From Nonomuraea candida (GTDB taxonomy: Bacteria; Actinomycetota; Actinomycetes; Streptosporangiales; Streptosporangiaceae): a DNA stretch of 64,000 bases. The first letter of the stretch is position 1, and each line of letters opens with the position of its first letter. The position numbers were made by a program, and so were the translations under genes. Below are positions 27,124 to 35,412 of this stretch, one piece after another. The DNA is taken from the NCBI RefSeq assembly GCF_000725485.1, contig NZ_KL647032.1, positions 62,001-126,000 on the forward strand, given 5' to 3'. The notes below the pieces were generated by a model. That model ran no database searches, was not told where the DNA came from, and saw only the letters and a list, made by a program, of their open reading frames with translations.

Positions 27124-27969
27124 CTACGGGACGAGCTGCAGGGCCTCCTCGTAGCGGTCGATCACGACGTCGGCCAGGGGCTCGCAGTCGCCGATCACCT
27201 CGGCGCAGCGGATGTCGAGGTCGGGATGCCCCGCCCCGTACGCCAGCGCCTGCGCCCACACCCGCTCCAGCAGGCCCCCCGCGAACAGCAGGTACGGCAC
27301 CACGATCACCCGCTTGGCCCCCAGGCGGCGGCAGCGTTCGAGCCCGCCGGGCACGCCGGGCGGGGTGACCGACACGAACGCGGTCTCGACGGTCATGAAG
27401 TCGTAGGCGTGCGTCTCCCAGAACAGCCGGGAGACCCGGTGGACCTCGGCGTTGGCGACGGGGTCGGTGGAGCCCTCGCCGACCAGGACGACGGCGGTCT
27501 CCCCCGGCTCGACGTGCGGGTGCGGGTCCTCGGCGGGCGAGGCGTCGACGGCCCGCAGCCGGGGCCTGGCGCCGGCCAGCTCCAGCGCGCGCGGCCGGGA
27601 GATCTCGGTGGCGGCCTCGTTGAGCCGCTCGGCCAGCAGCGCCAGCACGCGCGGGTCGGGGCCGAGGGGGCGGCCGTAGTCGTACATCAGCGTGGGGTGG
27701 CGCTGCTGCTCCAGCGCCATCGCGGCGGGGAACTCCTCGCCCACCCTGCTCAGGCTCAGCGGCAGCGCCACGAGCCGGTGGTGCCCCCTGGCGACCAGGG
27801 AGGCCACGGAGTCGCTCAGCCGCGGCGTGGCACGCTCCAGATATCCCCCCGAGACGTCGGCGCCCGTCTGGTCGAGGCGGCAGCGGAGGCGGTGGACGAA
27901 CCTGCCGAACTCCGCGGCGTAGGCGTCATCCTGTGAGCCCTGCCCGATCAGCAGGAGCGGCGGCTTCAT
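27124..27969 (-). CDS. cbiX: Sirohydrochlorin chelatase (CbiX family)
   Basis: A 281-residue protein with two CbiX-like halves: LLLIGQGSQDD at the N-terminus and VVLVGEGSTDP near residue 160. FVHRLRCRL and VVPYLLFAGGLLERV fit chelatases that insert Co2+ (or Fe2+) into sirohydrochlorin. The first half has GQGS where many have GHGS, so the His metal ligand of the N-terminal half is replaced. It lies between cobL and cobT, all on the minus strand. The early cobalt insertion implies the anaerobic-type or mixed pathway. Confidence 0.85.
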   Translation of the reverse strand: MKPPLLLIGQGSQDDAYAAEFGRFVHRLRCRLDQTGADVSGGYLERATPRLSDSVASLVARGHHRLVALPLSLSRVGEEFPAAMALEQQRHPTLMYDYGRPLGPDPRVLALLAERLNEAATEISRPRALELAGARPRLRAVDASPAEDPHPHVEPGETAVVLVGEGSTDPVANAEVHRVSRLFWETHAYDFMTVETAFVSVTPPGVPGGLERCRRLGAKRVIVVPYLLFAGGLLERVWAQALAYGAGHPDLDIRCAEVIGDCEPLADVVIDRYEEALQLVP

Positions 27970-28039
27970 TGTGAGGGAGTCTCCGATGTGGCGGACAAAG
28001 TCACGCGAGGATAACCGATGTGCGCCCGTGGGGAACAGG

Positions 28040-29218
28040 TCACGCTGCGCGCACGGGCGTCGCGTGCACCACGAAGACCGGGTCGGAGGCGGTCAGGCGG
28101 TGCGAGCCGTCGGGGTTGAGCGTCAGCTTGGAGGCCAGGATCTGGGTGCCCTCGCCACGGTAGCCCTGCTCGCGCAGCCCGTCGAGCACGCCGGCGACCT
28201 GCTCGACCGTGTGCATCGCGCACACCAGCGCGCGCGGGCGCCGGGCGGCGCAGGCCATGATCACGTCGAGGCCGCCACCGCCGACGTGGACGGCGTCGGG
28301 GTCGGGCAGGGGCTCCAGGGCGGGCGGCGCCTGCCCCCTGGTCAGCGCCACCTTCACGCCGTGGGCCAGCACGTTGCCGCGCAGCCTGGCGCAGCGCTCG
28401 GCGTCGCGCTCCACGGCCACCACGGCCGCGCCCAGCCTGGCGCACTCGACGGCGATCTCGCCGACGCCGGCGCCCACGTCCCAGACCAGGTCGCCGAGCC
28501 GGGGGCCCAGCTTGGCCAGCACGAACGCCCTGACCTCCGGCGCCATGCCGCCGCCCGCGAAGGGCAGCGCCCACTCGGCCGGCCCCGGCTGCGCGCCCGC
28601 CAGCCAGCCCGGCTCCTTCGGCCGGTGGAGCGGGTCGACGACGAGGACCACGTCGGGGTCCTTCCACGGTCTGGTCGTGGCCTCGCCCATGCGGCTGTGG
28701 GTGACGCGCTCGTCGGGGCCGCCGAGGTCCTCGCAGACGATGAGGGCGCGCGGCGTGGTCGGTGCCAGCTCCCTGGCGATCTCGGCGGGGCCGACGCCGG
28801 GCGCGACCAGCAGGCCGACCTTGGGGTGCGCGCGGCAGGCGTTGACGGCCCGGTTGAGCTGAGCGGGGCCGGACGGGGCGACGATCAGCGCGTCCTCCCA
28901 GTTGAGGCCGGCGCAGGCGAAGGCGCGGGTGACGAGCGAGGTGGCCGGCACGACGTCCGGTTCGAGACCGTGCGCCCGCAGGGTGCGTACGACGCCGAAG
29001 AAGCCGGGATCGCCCTCCGCGACCACGACCGCGGGCCCCTCGCCGCGCTCCAGATGGCCGTCGAGCGTCTCCAGCAGCGGCCCGTTCGTCACGGTCGCCG
29101 CGCCGTGCCTGAGCCGCCCGAGAATGGCGTCGGGCCCCACGACGAGCCTGGCCTCGCCCAGCCGGGCCGCCGCCTTGGCCGAGAGCTCGGAACCGTCCCA
29201 GCCGACCACCGTGATCAT
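28040..29218 (-). CDS. cobL: Precorrin-6Y C5,15-methyltransferase (CbiE-CbiT fusion)
   Basis: A 392-residue fusion. The CbiE half opens with ITVVGWDGSEL and has VVVAEGDPGFFGVVRTL; the CbiT half (from ~residue 200) has a Rossmann SAM motif VWDVGAGVGEIAVE and YVGGGG-like VHVGGGGLDVI. It methylates C5 and C15 and decarboxylates the corrin precursor. It is the first gene of the corrinoid run as read on the minus strand, starting ATG 29218. The 88-bp gap upstream has no cobalamin riboswitch that I can recognise. Confidence 0.92.
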   Translation of the reverse strand: MITVVGWDGSELSAKAAARLGEARLVVGPDAILGRLRHGAATVTNGPLLETLDGHLERGEGPAVVVAEGDPGFFGVVRTLRAHGLEPDVVPATSLVTRAFACAGLNWEDALIVAPSGPAQLNRAVNACRAHPKVGLLVAPGVGPAEIARELAPTTPRALIVCEDLGGPDERVTHSRMGEATTRPWKDPDVVLVVDPLHRPKEPGWLAGAQPGPAEWALPFAGGGMAPEVRAFVLAKLGPRLGDLVWDVGAGVGEIAVECARLGAAVVAVERDAERCARLRGNVLAHGVKVALTRGQAPPALEPLPDPDAVHVGGGGLDVIMACAARRPRALVCAMHTVEQVAGVLDGLREQGYRGEGTQILASKLTLNPDGSHRLTASDPVFVVHATPVRAA

Positions 29219-29306
29219 CGCGCCTCACCGTCCTCACCTCAAGGGTGACGGCTGCGGAGGGCTTGCACAAAGGGTGCGAAGGTCAGTCCGGTGTGCCCCC
29301 GGGGCG

Positions 29307-30383
29307 TCAGGCCAGGTCGGAGGGGATGAGGCTGTAGACGATCAGGTCCTCGCCGCCGAGCGAGGCGCGCGCCACGCCCTCGCGCGCGAAGCCCGCCTTC
29401 TCGGCCACCCGGCAGGAGGCGGCGTTGGCCGGGGAGACGCGCAGCTGGAGCCGGGCGAAGCCCTGCCCGAACAGCCAGCGGGCGACGGCCAGCACGGCCT
29501 CGCCGGCGTACCCCTTGCCCCTGGCCCAGGGGGCGGTCATGTAGCCGACCTCGGCGCTCATGTTGTTCCAGTCGAGGTCGCGCAGGTCCACGTGCACCGC
29601 GTAGCGCCCGCCGGCCTGCTCCTCCGCCGTCCAGGCGGCGCCCGTGCCGCGCGTCCACCTGCGCTCGGCGTTGGCGAGGTGCTGCCGGGCGTGCTCCTCG
29701 GTGTAGTCGCGCGGCACCCCCGTGAACGTCTGGGTCAGCGGGTCCGCGCCGGTGGCGGCCAGGTGCGGGACGTCCTGCGGCCGCTGCGGCCGCAGGAGCA
29801 GCCGCTCGGTACGCAGCTCCGCGCGCGGCAGGGCGGCGGCGGGCGCCCGGTCGTCGTAGTGCAGCAGGCCGAAGACGACCAGGTCGTACGCGCAGCCGTC
29901 GTCCACGACCGCGTCCCGGATCACGCCTTCCCAGGTGAAGCCCGCTTTGTGCGCGACGCGCAGCGAGGCGTGGTTGTCGATCCTGGCGGTCAGGTCGATC
30001 CTGCGCAGCCCCGCGGTCTCGAACGCCCACTCCGTCAGCCCGCGCACCGCCTCGGTGGCGTAGCCGCGGCCCCGGTGGAGGGGGTGCACGCCGTACCCGA
30101 CCTCGGTGGTGCCCGCGCTCCACGAGGTCTTGAACAGGCTGATGGCGCCCACGATGAGGCCGTCGGCGTCCGTCATGGCCAGGTGCACGCCCTGCCCGGT
30201 GCGGCACGGCTCGTGCACACGCCGCAGGAGCCAGTCGGCGACGCCCGCGAGCCCGGTGGGCGCGCCCGGAGGGAGGAACCGCGCGCCGGACCGCACGATG
30301 GCGCTGACGCGGAGCGCGTCCTGGAGACCGAACGGCCGCAGGGTGAGCCGTTCCGTGACGATGCGCACGTCGGGGTCGAACAC
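29307..30383 (-). CDS. Tandem GNAT N-acetyltransferase (two domains)
   Basis: A 358-residue protein with two RimJ/RimL-type acetyltransferase domains. Domain 1 has TERLTLRPF and the acetyl-CoA loop HRGRGYATEAV; domain 2 starts near residue 185 with TERLLLRPQ and has ARGKGYAGEAV. Each has the V-shaped strand and the FxxEG-like AHKAGFTWEGV / AEKAGFAREGV ends. Substrate is unknown (amine or ribosomal protein N-terminus). GTG 30383 is chosen; the frame stays open far upstream through other genes. It is divergent from the DUF2795 gene. Confidence 0.87.
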   Translation of the reverse strand: MFDPDVRIVTERLTLRPFGLQDALRVSAIVRSGARFLPPGAPTGLAGVADWLLRRVHEPCRTGQGVHLAMTDADGLIVGAISLFKTSWSAGTTEVGYGVHPLHRGRGYATEAVRGLTEWAFETAGLRRIDLTARIDNHASLRVAHKAGFTWEGVIRDAVVDDGCAYDLVVFGLLHYDDRAPAAALPRAELRTERLLLRPQRPQDVPHLAATGADPLTQTFTGVPRDYTEEHARQHLANAERRWTRGTGAAWTAEEQAGGRYAVHVDLRDLDWNNMSAEVGYMTAPWARGKGYAGEAVLAVARWLFGQGFARLQLRVSPANAASCRVAEKAGFAREGVARASLGGEDLIVYSLIPSDLA

Positions 30384-30458
30384 GGTGGGCAGGGTACACA
30401 GTCGCGATGTTTGCCCACGAAAGCGGGGGTAGGGGCGGAATTGAGGGGAGTGAGATTG

Positions 30459-30869
30459 ATGATGGAACGTGGGAGCGACAAGCACGGGCCCCGCCTCGAC
30501 GACGAGCAGAAGCACGAGACCGAGGGCATGGTCCGCGGTGGCGGCACGACCCATGCCGAGGAGTGGAAGGAGCCCGAGGCCATGCCGGCACCCGGCGAGG
30601 AGTCGCTTCATTCGTACCCGCCCGGTCACGAGCCCGGCGTCCCCGAGGGGATGACCCAGCGTGACGTCGATGTCCGCAGCGACCTGGCCAAGTGGCTGAG
30701 CGACACCCACTGGCCCACCTCCAAGCGCGAGCTCCTGGCCCGCGCCCGCCGCGAGGGCGCGCCCGACCCCGTGATCGACATGGTCGAGTCCCTTCCCGAA
30801 CGCGACTACGTGAACATGGCCGACGTCGCCAAGGCGCTCGGCATCGGCGTGGAGAAGCGGAGGTGGTGA
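30459..30869 (+). CDS. DUF2795 protein
   Basis: A 136-residue, highly charged soluble protein. The first ~65 residues are polar and likely disordered (KHGPRLDDEQKHETEG). Residues ~70-136 fit DUF2795: DVRSDLAKWLSDTHWPTSK, ELLARARREGAPD, VIDMVESLPERDYVNMADVAKALG. The molecular function is unknown; the family fold resembles small helical stress-linked proteins. ATG 30459 follows GAGGGGAG. The baeRF gene starts 3 nt after its stop, so the two form an operon. Confidence 0.85.
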   Translation: MMERGSDKHGPRLDDEQKHETEGMVRGGGTTHAEEWKEPEAMPAPGEESLHSYPPGHEPGVPEGMTQRDVDVRSDLAKWLSDTHWPTSKRELLARARREGAPDPVIDMVESLPERDYVNMADVAKALGIGVEKRRW

Positions 30870-30872
30870 ACG

Positions 30873-31892
30873 GTGCGGCTCGACTTCATCCGGCCGCTGT
30901 ACGAGCGGCGCGGCCCGTACGCGTCGGTCTATCTGGGCGCGCTCACGGGGCCCGAACGGGAGACCCACTGGCGCAGCGTGCGCGACCGGCTCGCCCAGGC
31001 CGACCACGTCGGCAAGGCCACCCTCGACGCACTGGAGGACGAGGCCCTGCGGGCCGCCGCCGGGCGGGCGCTGTTCGCCACGCACGGTGAGGTGGTGCTG
31101 GCCGAGTCGCTGCCGGAGGCCCCGTCCGAGCTGGCCGCCTGGACGCCGCTGCCGCACGTCACGCCCATGCTGATACGGCGCGGCGAGAACGTGCCGCACC
31201 TGCGGGTGATCGTGGACCACGCCGGGGCCGAGCTGGCCGTGTACGGGGGCGGGTCGCCGCGCAGGAGCATCGTGGAGGCCGCGTCGTGGCCGCTGCAGAA
31301 GACGGCGCAGGGCGGCTGGTCGCAGCGGCGCTACGAGAACGCCGTGGAGGGGACCTGGGAGAAGAACGCGATCGCCGTGGCCCAGGAGATCGACGAGCAG
31401 GTCCGCAGGATCGGCGCGGAGCTGATCCTGGTGGCGGGCGAGCCGAAGTCGCGCTCGTACCTGCTGCACCATCTCGGCACCAAGGCCGCCGACCGGGTGA
31501 CGATGGTCGAGCACGGCAGCCGCGAGGACCACGGCCAGTTCGAGAAGGACGTGGAGCGGGCCCTCGACGACTGGCTCGCCCGCCGGCGCGCCGAGCTGCT
31601 GGAGCGGCACCAGGAGAGCGACGGTCCCACCGGGATGGCCCGCGTCTCGCACGCCCTGCGCGAGGGCCGGGTGCACGCGCTGCTGCTGCCCGGCGAGCTG
31701 CCCGCCCCGGTCTGGATCGGCGAGGGCGGCACGCAGCTCGCCACCGATCAGGGCGAGCTGCGGCGCTGGGGGGTGGCGGACCCGGTCCGGGAGCGTTCGG
31801 ACTCCGCGCTGGTCAGGGCGGCCGCGATGACGGACGCCGAGCTGTGGTTCACCGACGCGGTCAAGGACGTCGCCGCCGTGCTCAGGTACTGA
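30873..31892 (+). CDS. Vms1/eRF1-like protein (baeRF family 2, Rv2629-like)
   Basis: A 339-residue protein with the layout of bacterial eRF1-like (baeRF) proteins: an N-terminal alpha/beta domain (SVYLGALTG), a central eRF1 domain-2 fold with the loop QGGWSQRRYENA near residue 150, and a C-terminal eRF1 domain-3 with LLLPGELP. The GGWSQ-R loop corresponds to the catalytic loop of Vms1/ANKZF1 peptidyl-tRNA hydrolases, so a ribosome-rescue or translation-stress role is possible, not shown. GTG 30873 has an upstream GGAGGTGG. The stop lies in the first copy of a 21-bp tandem repeat. Confidence 0.85.
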   Translation: MRLDFIRPLYERRGPYASVYLGALTGPERETHWRSVRDRLAQADHVGKATLDALEDEALRAAAGRALFATHGEVVLAESLPEAPSELAAWTPLPHVTPMLIRRGENVPHLRVIVDHAGAELAVYGGGSPRRSIVEAASWPLQKTAQGGWSQRRYENAVEGTWEKNAIAVAQEIDEQVRRIGAELILVAGEPKSRSYLLHHLGTKAADRVTMVEHGSREDHGQFEKDVERALDDWLARRRAELLERHQESDGPTGMARVSHALREGRVHALLLPGELPAPVWIGEGGTQLATDQGELRRWGVADPVRERSDSALVRAAAMTDAELWFTDAVKDVAAVLRY

Positions 31893-31934
31893 AGTCCGAA
31901 GCTGAGGCGCTGAAGCCCGAAGCTCAGGTACTGA
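31881..31934. repeat. 21-bp tandem repeat holding both convergent stop codons
   Basis: Copies at 31881-31901, 31902-31922 and a 12-bp third copy at 31923-31934. CTCAGGTACTGA in copy 1 ends the baeRF gene (TGA 31890-31892); the identical CTCAGGTACTGA in copy 3 contains the lutC stop (TCA 31924-31926). Confidence 0.9.
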
Positions 31935-32493
31935 TGATCACTTCGAGGGTGCGGGGGCCGTGCACGCCCTCGACCCGGTTCAGCTCGATGTCGCTGGTGG
32001 CCGAGGGGCCGCTGATCCAGGTGAGCGGGCGGGCCGGGTCGAGCCGTGCCACGGCCTCCGGCACGCCCGCCACGATCTGGTCGGCCCGCACCACGCACAG
32101 GTGGTAGTCGGGGACCAGCGTCTGCGCCCGCGTGCCCTGGCCGGGGCCGTGGTCGAGGACGATGGTGCCGGTCTCGGCGATGGCCACGGCGCAGGTGGTG
32201 ACCACGCCGTCGGCGGTGTCCAGGTCGTCCCAGCCGCCCGCGCGGCCGAACCCGTCGGGGACGATGACGCGCCGCCCGCCGAGGCACGCGTCGATCTTCG
32301 CCGGCACCTCGGCGGCGGGGACGACGTGCACGACCGCCCGATAGTCGTCCACCCGCTCGGCGAACAGCTCCACCAGACCCTCTACCGCGCCCTCCGCCGG
32401 CCGCCCCGCCCGGTAACCGCGGGGGATCTCGACGTCCTCCGCGCCGGCCACGGCCCTGCGGACCCTGGCGAGGATCTCCTCACGCGCGCTCAT
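31924..32493 (-). CDS. lutC: Lactate utilization protein C
   Basis: A 189-residue LUD (DUF162)-domain protein. It has AETGTIVLDHGPGQGTRAQT and WISGPSATSDIELNRVEGVHGP, the family's C-terminal signature. LutC acts with LutA and LutB in the iron-sulfur L-lactate oxidising complex. The ATG at 32493 is inside the 3' end of lutB (14-nt overlap), so the gene is the last of the lutABC operon. The stop lies in a 21-bp repeat shared with the convergent baeRF gene. Confidence 0.93.
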   Translation of the reverse strand: MSAREEILARVRRAVAGAEDVEIPRGYRAGRPAEGAVEGLVELFAERVDDYRAVVHVVPAAEVPAKIDACLGGRRVIVPDGFGRAGGWDDLDTADGVVTTCAVAIAETGTIVLDHGPGQGTRAQTLVPDYHLCVVRADQIVAGVPEAVARLDPARPLTWISGPSATSDIELNRVEGVHGPRTLEVIIST

Positions 32494-33871
32494 TACGCTC
32501 CCACCAGTCTCTGAAGGATTCTTCCGGGATCTCGGGCACGTCCCTGGTGTCGGTCCAGGCCGACAGCGGCCCCGGCAGCCGCTTGGGCACCAGCTTGCGC
32601 AGCCGGGTGGCCGCGCGCTGCGCCCTGGCCAGCCGCCGGTGGTCGTTGAAGATCCAGCCGGCCACCTTCATCCCGGCCCGCTCCGCCGCCGCGTGCGGCG
32701 CCTTGGCGCGCAGGTCCACCAGGACCTCCGGGATGTCGATGGCCACCGGGCAGACCTCGTAGCAGGCGCCGCAGAGGCTGGAGGCGTACGGCAGCGAGGC
32801 GTCCAGCTCCGACGACATGCCGCGCAGCTGCGGGGTGAGGATGGCGCCGATGGGGCCGGGGTAGACCGAGCCGTACGCGTGGCCGCCCGCGCGCTCGTAC
32901 ACCGGGCACACGTTCAGGCAGGCCGAGCAGCGGATGCAGCGCAGCGCCTGGCGGCCGACCTCGTCGGCGAGCACGTCGGTGCGGCCGTTGTCGAGCAGCA
33001 CCAGGTGGAAGTCCTGGCCCTCGACCGCGCCGGTCCACATGCTCGTGTAGGGGTTCATCCGCTCGCCCGTGGAGCTGCGCGGCAGGAGCTGGAGGAACAC
33101 CTCCAGATCGCGCCAGGACGGCAGCAGCTTCTCGATCCCGACGACGCTGATCAGAGTCTCGGGCAGGGTCAGGCACATGCGGCCGTTGCCCTCCGACTCC
33201 AGCACCACCAGCGTGCCGGTCTCGGCCACCATGAAGTTGGCGCCGGAGATCGCGACCTTGCTGCGCAGGAAGCGTTCGCGCAGGTGGAGCCGGGCCGCCT
33301 CGGCGAGGGCGGGCGGGTCGTCGGTCAGGTCGGGCGAGACCCCGGGCATCCTGTCGAGGAAGATCTCGCGGATCTCCGAGCGGTTGCGGTGGATCGCGGG
33401 AACCAGGATGTGGCTGGGGAAGTCGTCGCCGAGCTGCACGATCAGCTCGGCCAGGTCGGTCTCGTACGCGGTGATGCCCTGCTCGGCCAGCGCCTGGTTG
33501 AGCTCGATCTCCTGGGTGGCCATCGACTTGACCTTGACCACCTCGGTCTCGCCGGTGGCCTTGACCAGGCCGGTGACGATGCGGTTGGCCTCGGCGGCGT
33601 CCCTGGCCCAGTGCACGGTGCCGCCGGCCGCCGTGACGGCCGCCTCCAGCCGGATCAGGTAGCGGTCGAGGTTGCGGAGGGTGTGCTCCTTGATCGCCTT
33701 GCCGGCCGCGCGGAGCTCCTGCCAGTCGGGCAGCTCGCCGACCACGCTCGCCCGCTTGCCGCGAATGGTGTGCGTGGCCTTGCGGAGGTTGAAGCGGAGC
33801 TGCGAGTCATGCACAGCCTTCCGGGAGTTTTCCGGGAAATTTCCTGGCATGCCGAGGAATGTCGCGCTCAT
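32480..33871 (-). CDS. lutB: Lactate utilization protein B, 2x[4Fe-4S]
   Basis: A 463-residue protein with an N-terminal LUD domain (ISGANFMVAETGTLV) and a C-terminal ferredoxin-like region with two clusters: CIRCSACLNVCPVY (~residue 310) and CGACYEVCPVAID (~360). It is the electron-transfer subunit of lactate oxidation to pyruvate. The ATG at 33871 overlaps the stop of lutA (ATGA), and the 3' end overlaps lutC. Order lutA-lutB-lutC on the minus strand matches Bacillus and actinobacteria. Confidence 0.95.
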   Translation of the reverse strand: MSATFLGMPGNFPENSRKAVHDSQLRFNLRKATHTIRGKRASVVGELPDWQELRAAGKAIKEHTLRNLDRYLIRLEAAVTAAGGTVHWARDAAEANRIVTGLVKATGETEVVKVKSMATQEIELNQALAEQGITAYETDLAELIVQLGDDFPSHILVPAIHRNRSEIREIFLDRMPGVSPDLTDDPPALAEAARLHLRERFLRSKVAISGANFMVAETGTLVVLESEGNGRMCLTLPETLISVVGIEKLLPSWRDLEVFLQLLPRSSTGERMNPYTSMWTGAVEGQDFHLVLLDNGRTDVLADEVGRQALRCIRCSACLNVCPVYERAGGHAYGSVYPGPIGAILTPQLRGMSSELDASLPYASSLCGACYEVCPVAIDIPEVLVDLRAKAPHAAAERAGMKVAGWIFNDHRRLARAQRAATRLRKLVPKRLPGPLSAWTDTRDVPEIPEESFRDWWERNERA

Positions 33872-34599
33872 TGGGCCTCCTCCGTCGATGCCAGGATCTC
33901 GGCCAGGTGCATGGTCCTGACGCCGGTCTTCTGGCGGCTCAGGGTGCCGCCGATGTGCAGCAGGCAGGAGTTGTCGGCCGCGCACAGCACCTCGGCGCCG
34001 GTGTCCATGATGCTGCGGGTCTTGTCGGCGCCCATCGCCGCCGAGACGGCCGGGTTCTTCACCGCGAACGTGCCGCCGAAGCCGCAGCACTCCTCGGCCC
34101 CGGGCAGCGGCACGAGCTCCAGGCCGCGGACGTTGCGCAGCAGCCTCGTGGGCCGGTCGCCCAGGTGGAGGCCGCGCAGCGAGTGGCACGTCGGGTGGTA
34201 GGTCACCCGGTGCGGGAAGTACGCGCCCACGTCCTCGGTCTTCAGCACGTCGATCAGGAACTCCGACAGCTCGTACACCCTCGGCGCGACCTCCGCGATC
34301 GCCGCCGCCCCCTTGCTGCCCGGCCTGGCCAGCTTCGGGTACTGCTCGCGCACCATGGCCGCGCACGACCCCGACGGGGCCACGACCGCGTCGTATCCGG
34401 CGAACACCTCGGTGAAGTGCCGCGCCAGCCGCACGCCCTCCTCCCGGTAACCGGTGTTGACGTGCATCTGCCCGCAGCACGTCTGGGCGGCGGGGAAGTC
34501 GACGTCGCAGCCCAGCCGGCGCAGCAGCGACACGACGGCCTTGCCGGTGCCGGGGAAGAGCGTGTCGTTCACGCACGTGATGAACAGGGCGACTCGCAC
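33868..34599 (-). CDS. lutA: Lactate utilization protein A (CCG-domain)
   Basis: A 243-residue protein with two CCG domains: AAQTCCGQMHVN (~residue 38) and AEECCGFGGTFAVKN (~170), each with a distal Cys (SCAAM, TCHS) for an iron-sulfur cluster like that of heterodisulfide reductase B and glycolate oxidase GlcF. Start GTG 34599 follows AAGGAGA. It is the promoter-proximal gene of lutABC and is divergent from a GntR regulator across the double palindrome at 34614-34646, so it is presumably induced by lactate. Confidence 0.94.
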   Translation of the reverse strand: MRVALFITCVNDTLFPGTGKAVVSLLRRLGCDVDFPAAQTCCGQMHVNTGYREEGVRLARHFTEVFAGYDAVVAPSGSCAAMVREQYPKLARPGSKGAAAIAEVAPRVYELSEFLIDVLKTEDVGAYFPHRVTYHPTCHSLRGLHLGDRPTRLLRNVRGLELVPLPGAEECCGFGGTFAVKNPAVSAAMGADKTRSIMDTGAEVLCAADNSCLLHIGGTLSRQKTGVRTMHLAEILASTEEAQ

Positions 34600-34613
34600 G
34601 GCTCTCCTTCCAC

Positions 34614-34646
34614 GTATGGTCAGACCAATGTATGGTCAGACCATAC
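34614..34646. promoter_or_regulatory. Twin FadR/LldR-type operators (lutA / gntR)
   Basis: TGGTCAGACCA occurs at 34617-34627 and 34633-34643, centres 16 bp apart. The second extends to a perfect 17-bp palindrome GTATGGTCAGACCATAC (34630-34646). TGGTnnnACCA is the known FadR-subfamily GntR half-site pattern. It lies 18-50 bp from the lutA start. Confidence 0.9.
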
Positions 34647-34685
34647 CTAACCACCCTCGATCCGGCCACTACTCGGGAGGCGTCG

Positions 34686-35384
34686 TTGGACGGCACCGGC
34701 TGGCGTCCCGTCAAGCGCACCCGCACGTTCGAGGACGTGCTCGCGCAGATCGAGCGGCGCATCACCGAGGACGGGCTCACCGCGGGCGACCGGCTGCCCG
34801 CCGAGCGGCAGCTCGCCGAGCAGCTCGGCGTCAGCCGCTCCTCGGTCCGCGAGGCCCTGCGCGTGCTGGAGACGCTCGGCGTGGTCTCCTCGCAGGTCGG
34901 CCGGGGGCCCGACGCGGGCGCCGTGCTCACCTCGCGCCCCGACTCGGCGCTGACGGACCTGCTCAGGCTGCACCTCGGGCTGGCCGGCCTGGAGATGCGC
35001 GAGGTCATCGACGCCCGGCACATGATCGAGCAGTGGGCCGCCGCGCACGCGGCCTCCTCAGGAGCCGACACCTCGGCGCTGGCCGCCGCCCTGGCCGGCA
35101 TGGACGGGGCGAAGTCGGCCGAGGAGTTCGTCGAGCACGACACGGCCTTCCACTGCGCGATCGCGGACGCCTCGGGCAACCGGTTCATCGCCGCCATCAT
35201 GCGGTCGCTGCGCGACTCGATGCGGAAATACTCGGTCGAGGCGGTGCGGCGCCTCGGTGACACCTCGGTCCTGCGGGCCGACCACGTGCGCATCCTGGAG
35301 GCCGTCGAACGCGGCGACGCCGGCGAGGCGGTGCGGGCCGTCTCCGAGCACCTGGCGCACGCCTACCCCACGCTGTTCCGCTGA
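34686..35384 (+). CDS. GntR/FadR-family regulator of lutABC
   Basis: A 232-residue protein with an N-terminal winged helix (LPAERQLAEQLGVSRSSVREALRVLETLG, given in parts: LPAERQLAEQLG and VSRSSVREALR) and an FCD-type all-helical ligand domain (EFVEHDTAFHCAIADASGN with Asp/His metal ligands). Divergent from lutA, it resembles LldR, which represses lactate genes until L-lactate binds. TTG 34686 with GGGAGG at 34675-34680 is preferred to an ATG at 34632 that falls inside the operator. No downstream gene is coupled. Confidence 0.87.
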   Translation: MDGTGWRPVKRTRTFEDVLAQIERRITEDGLTAGDRLPAERQLAEQLGVSRSSVREALRVLETLGVVSSQVGRGPDAGAVLTSRPDSALTDLLRLHLGLAGLEMREVIDARHMIEQWAAAHAASSGADTSALAAALAGMDGAKSAEEFVEHDTAFHCAIADASGNRFIAAIMRSLRDSMRKYSVEAVRRLGDTSVLRADHVRILEAVERGDAGEAVRAVSEHLAHAYPTLFR

Positions 35385-35412
35385 GCGGGCCCATGGCGAC
35401 GGCCGCCGCCCG

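Noticed and set aside
25952..27259. The longer start for cobT
   Set aside because: The extra ~75 residues are Arg/Gly-rich and overlap the cbiX gene; a good ribosome site precedes GTG 27034.
29219..29306. Possible cobalamin riboswitch before cobL
   Set aside because: The gap is only 88 bp and no B12-box or the needed long structure was seen. The 80-bp gap upstream of cobQ is also too short.
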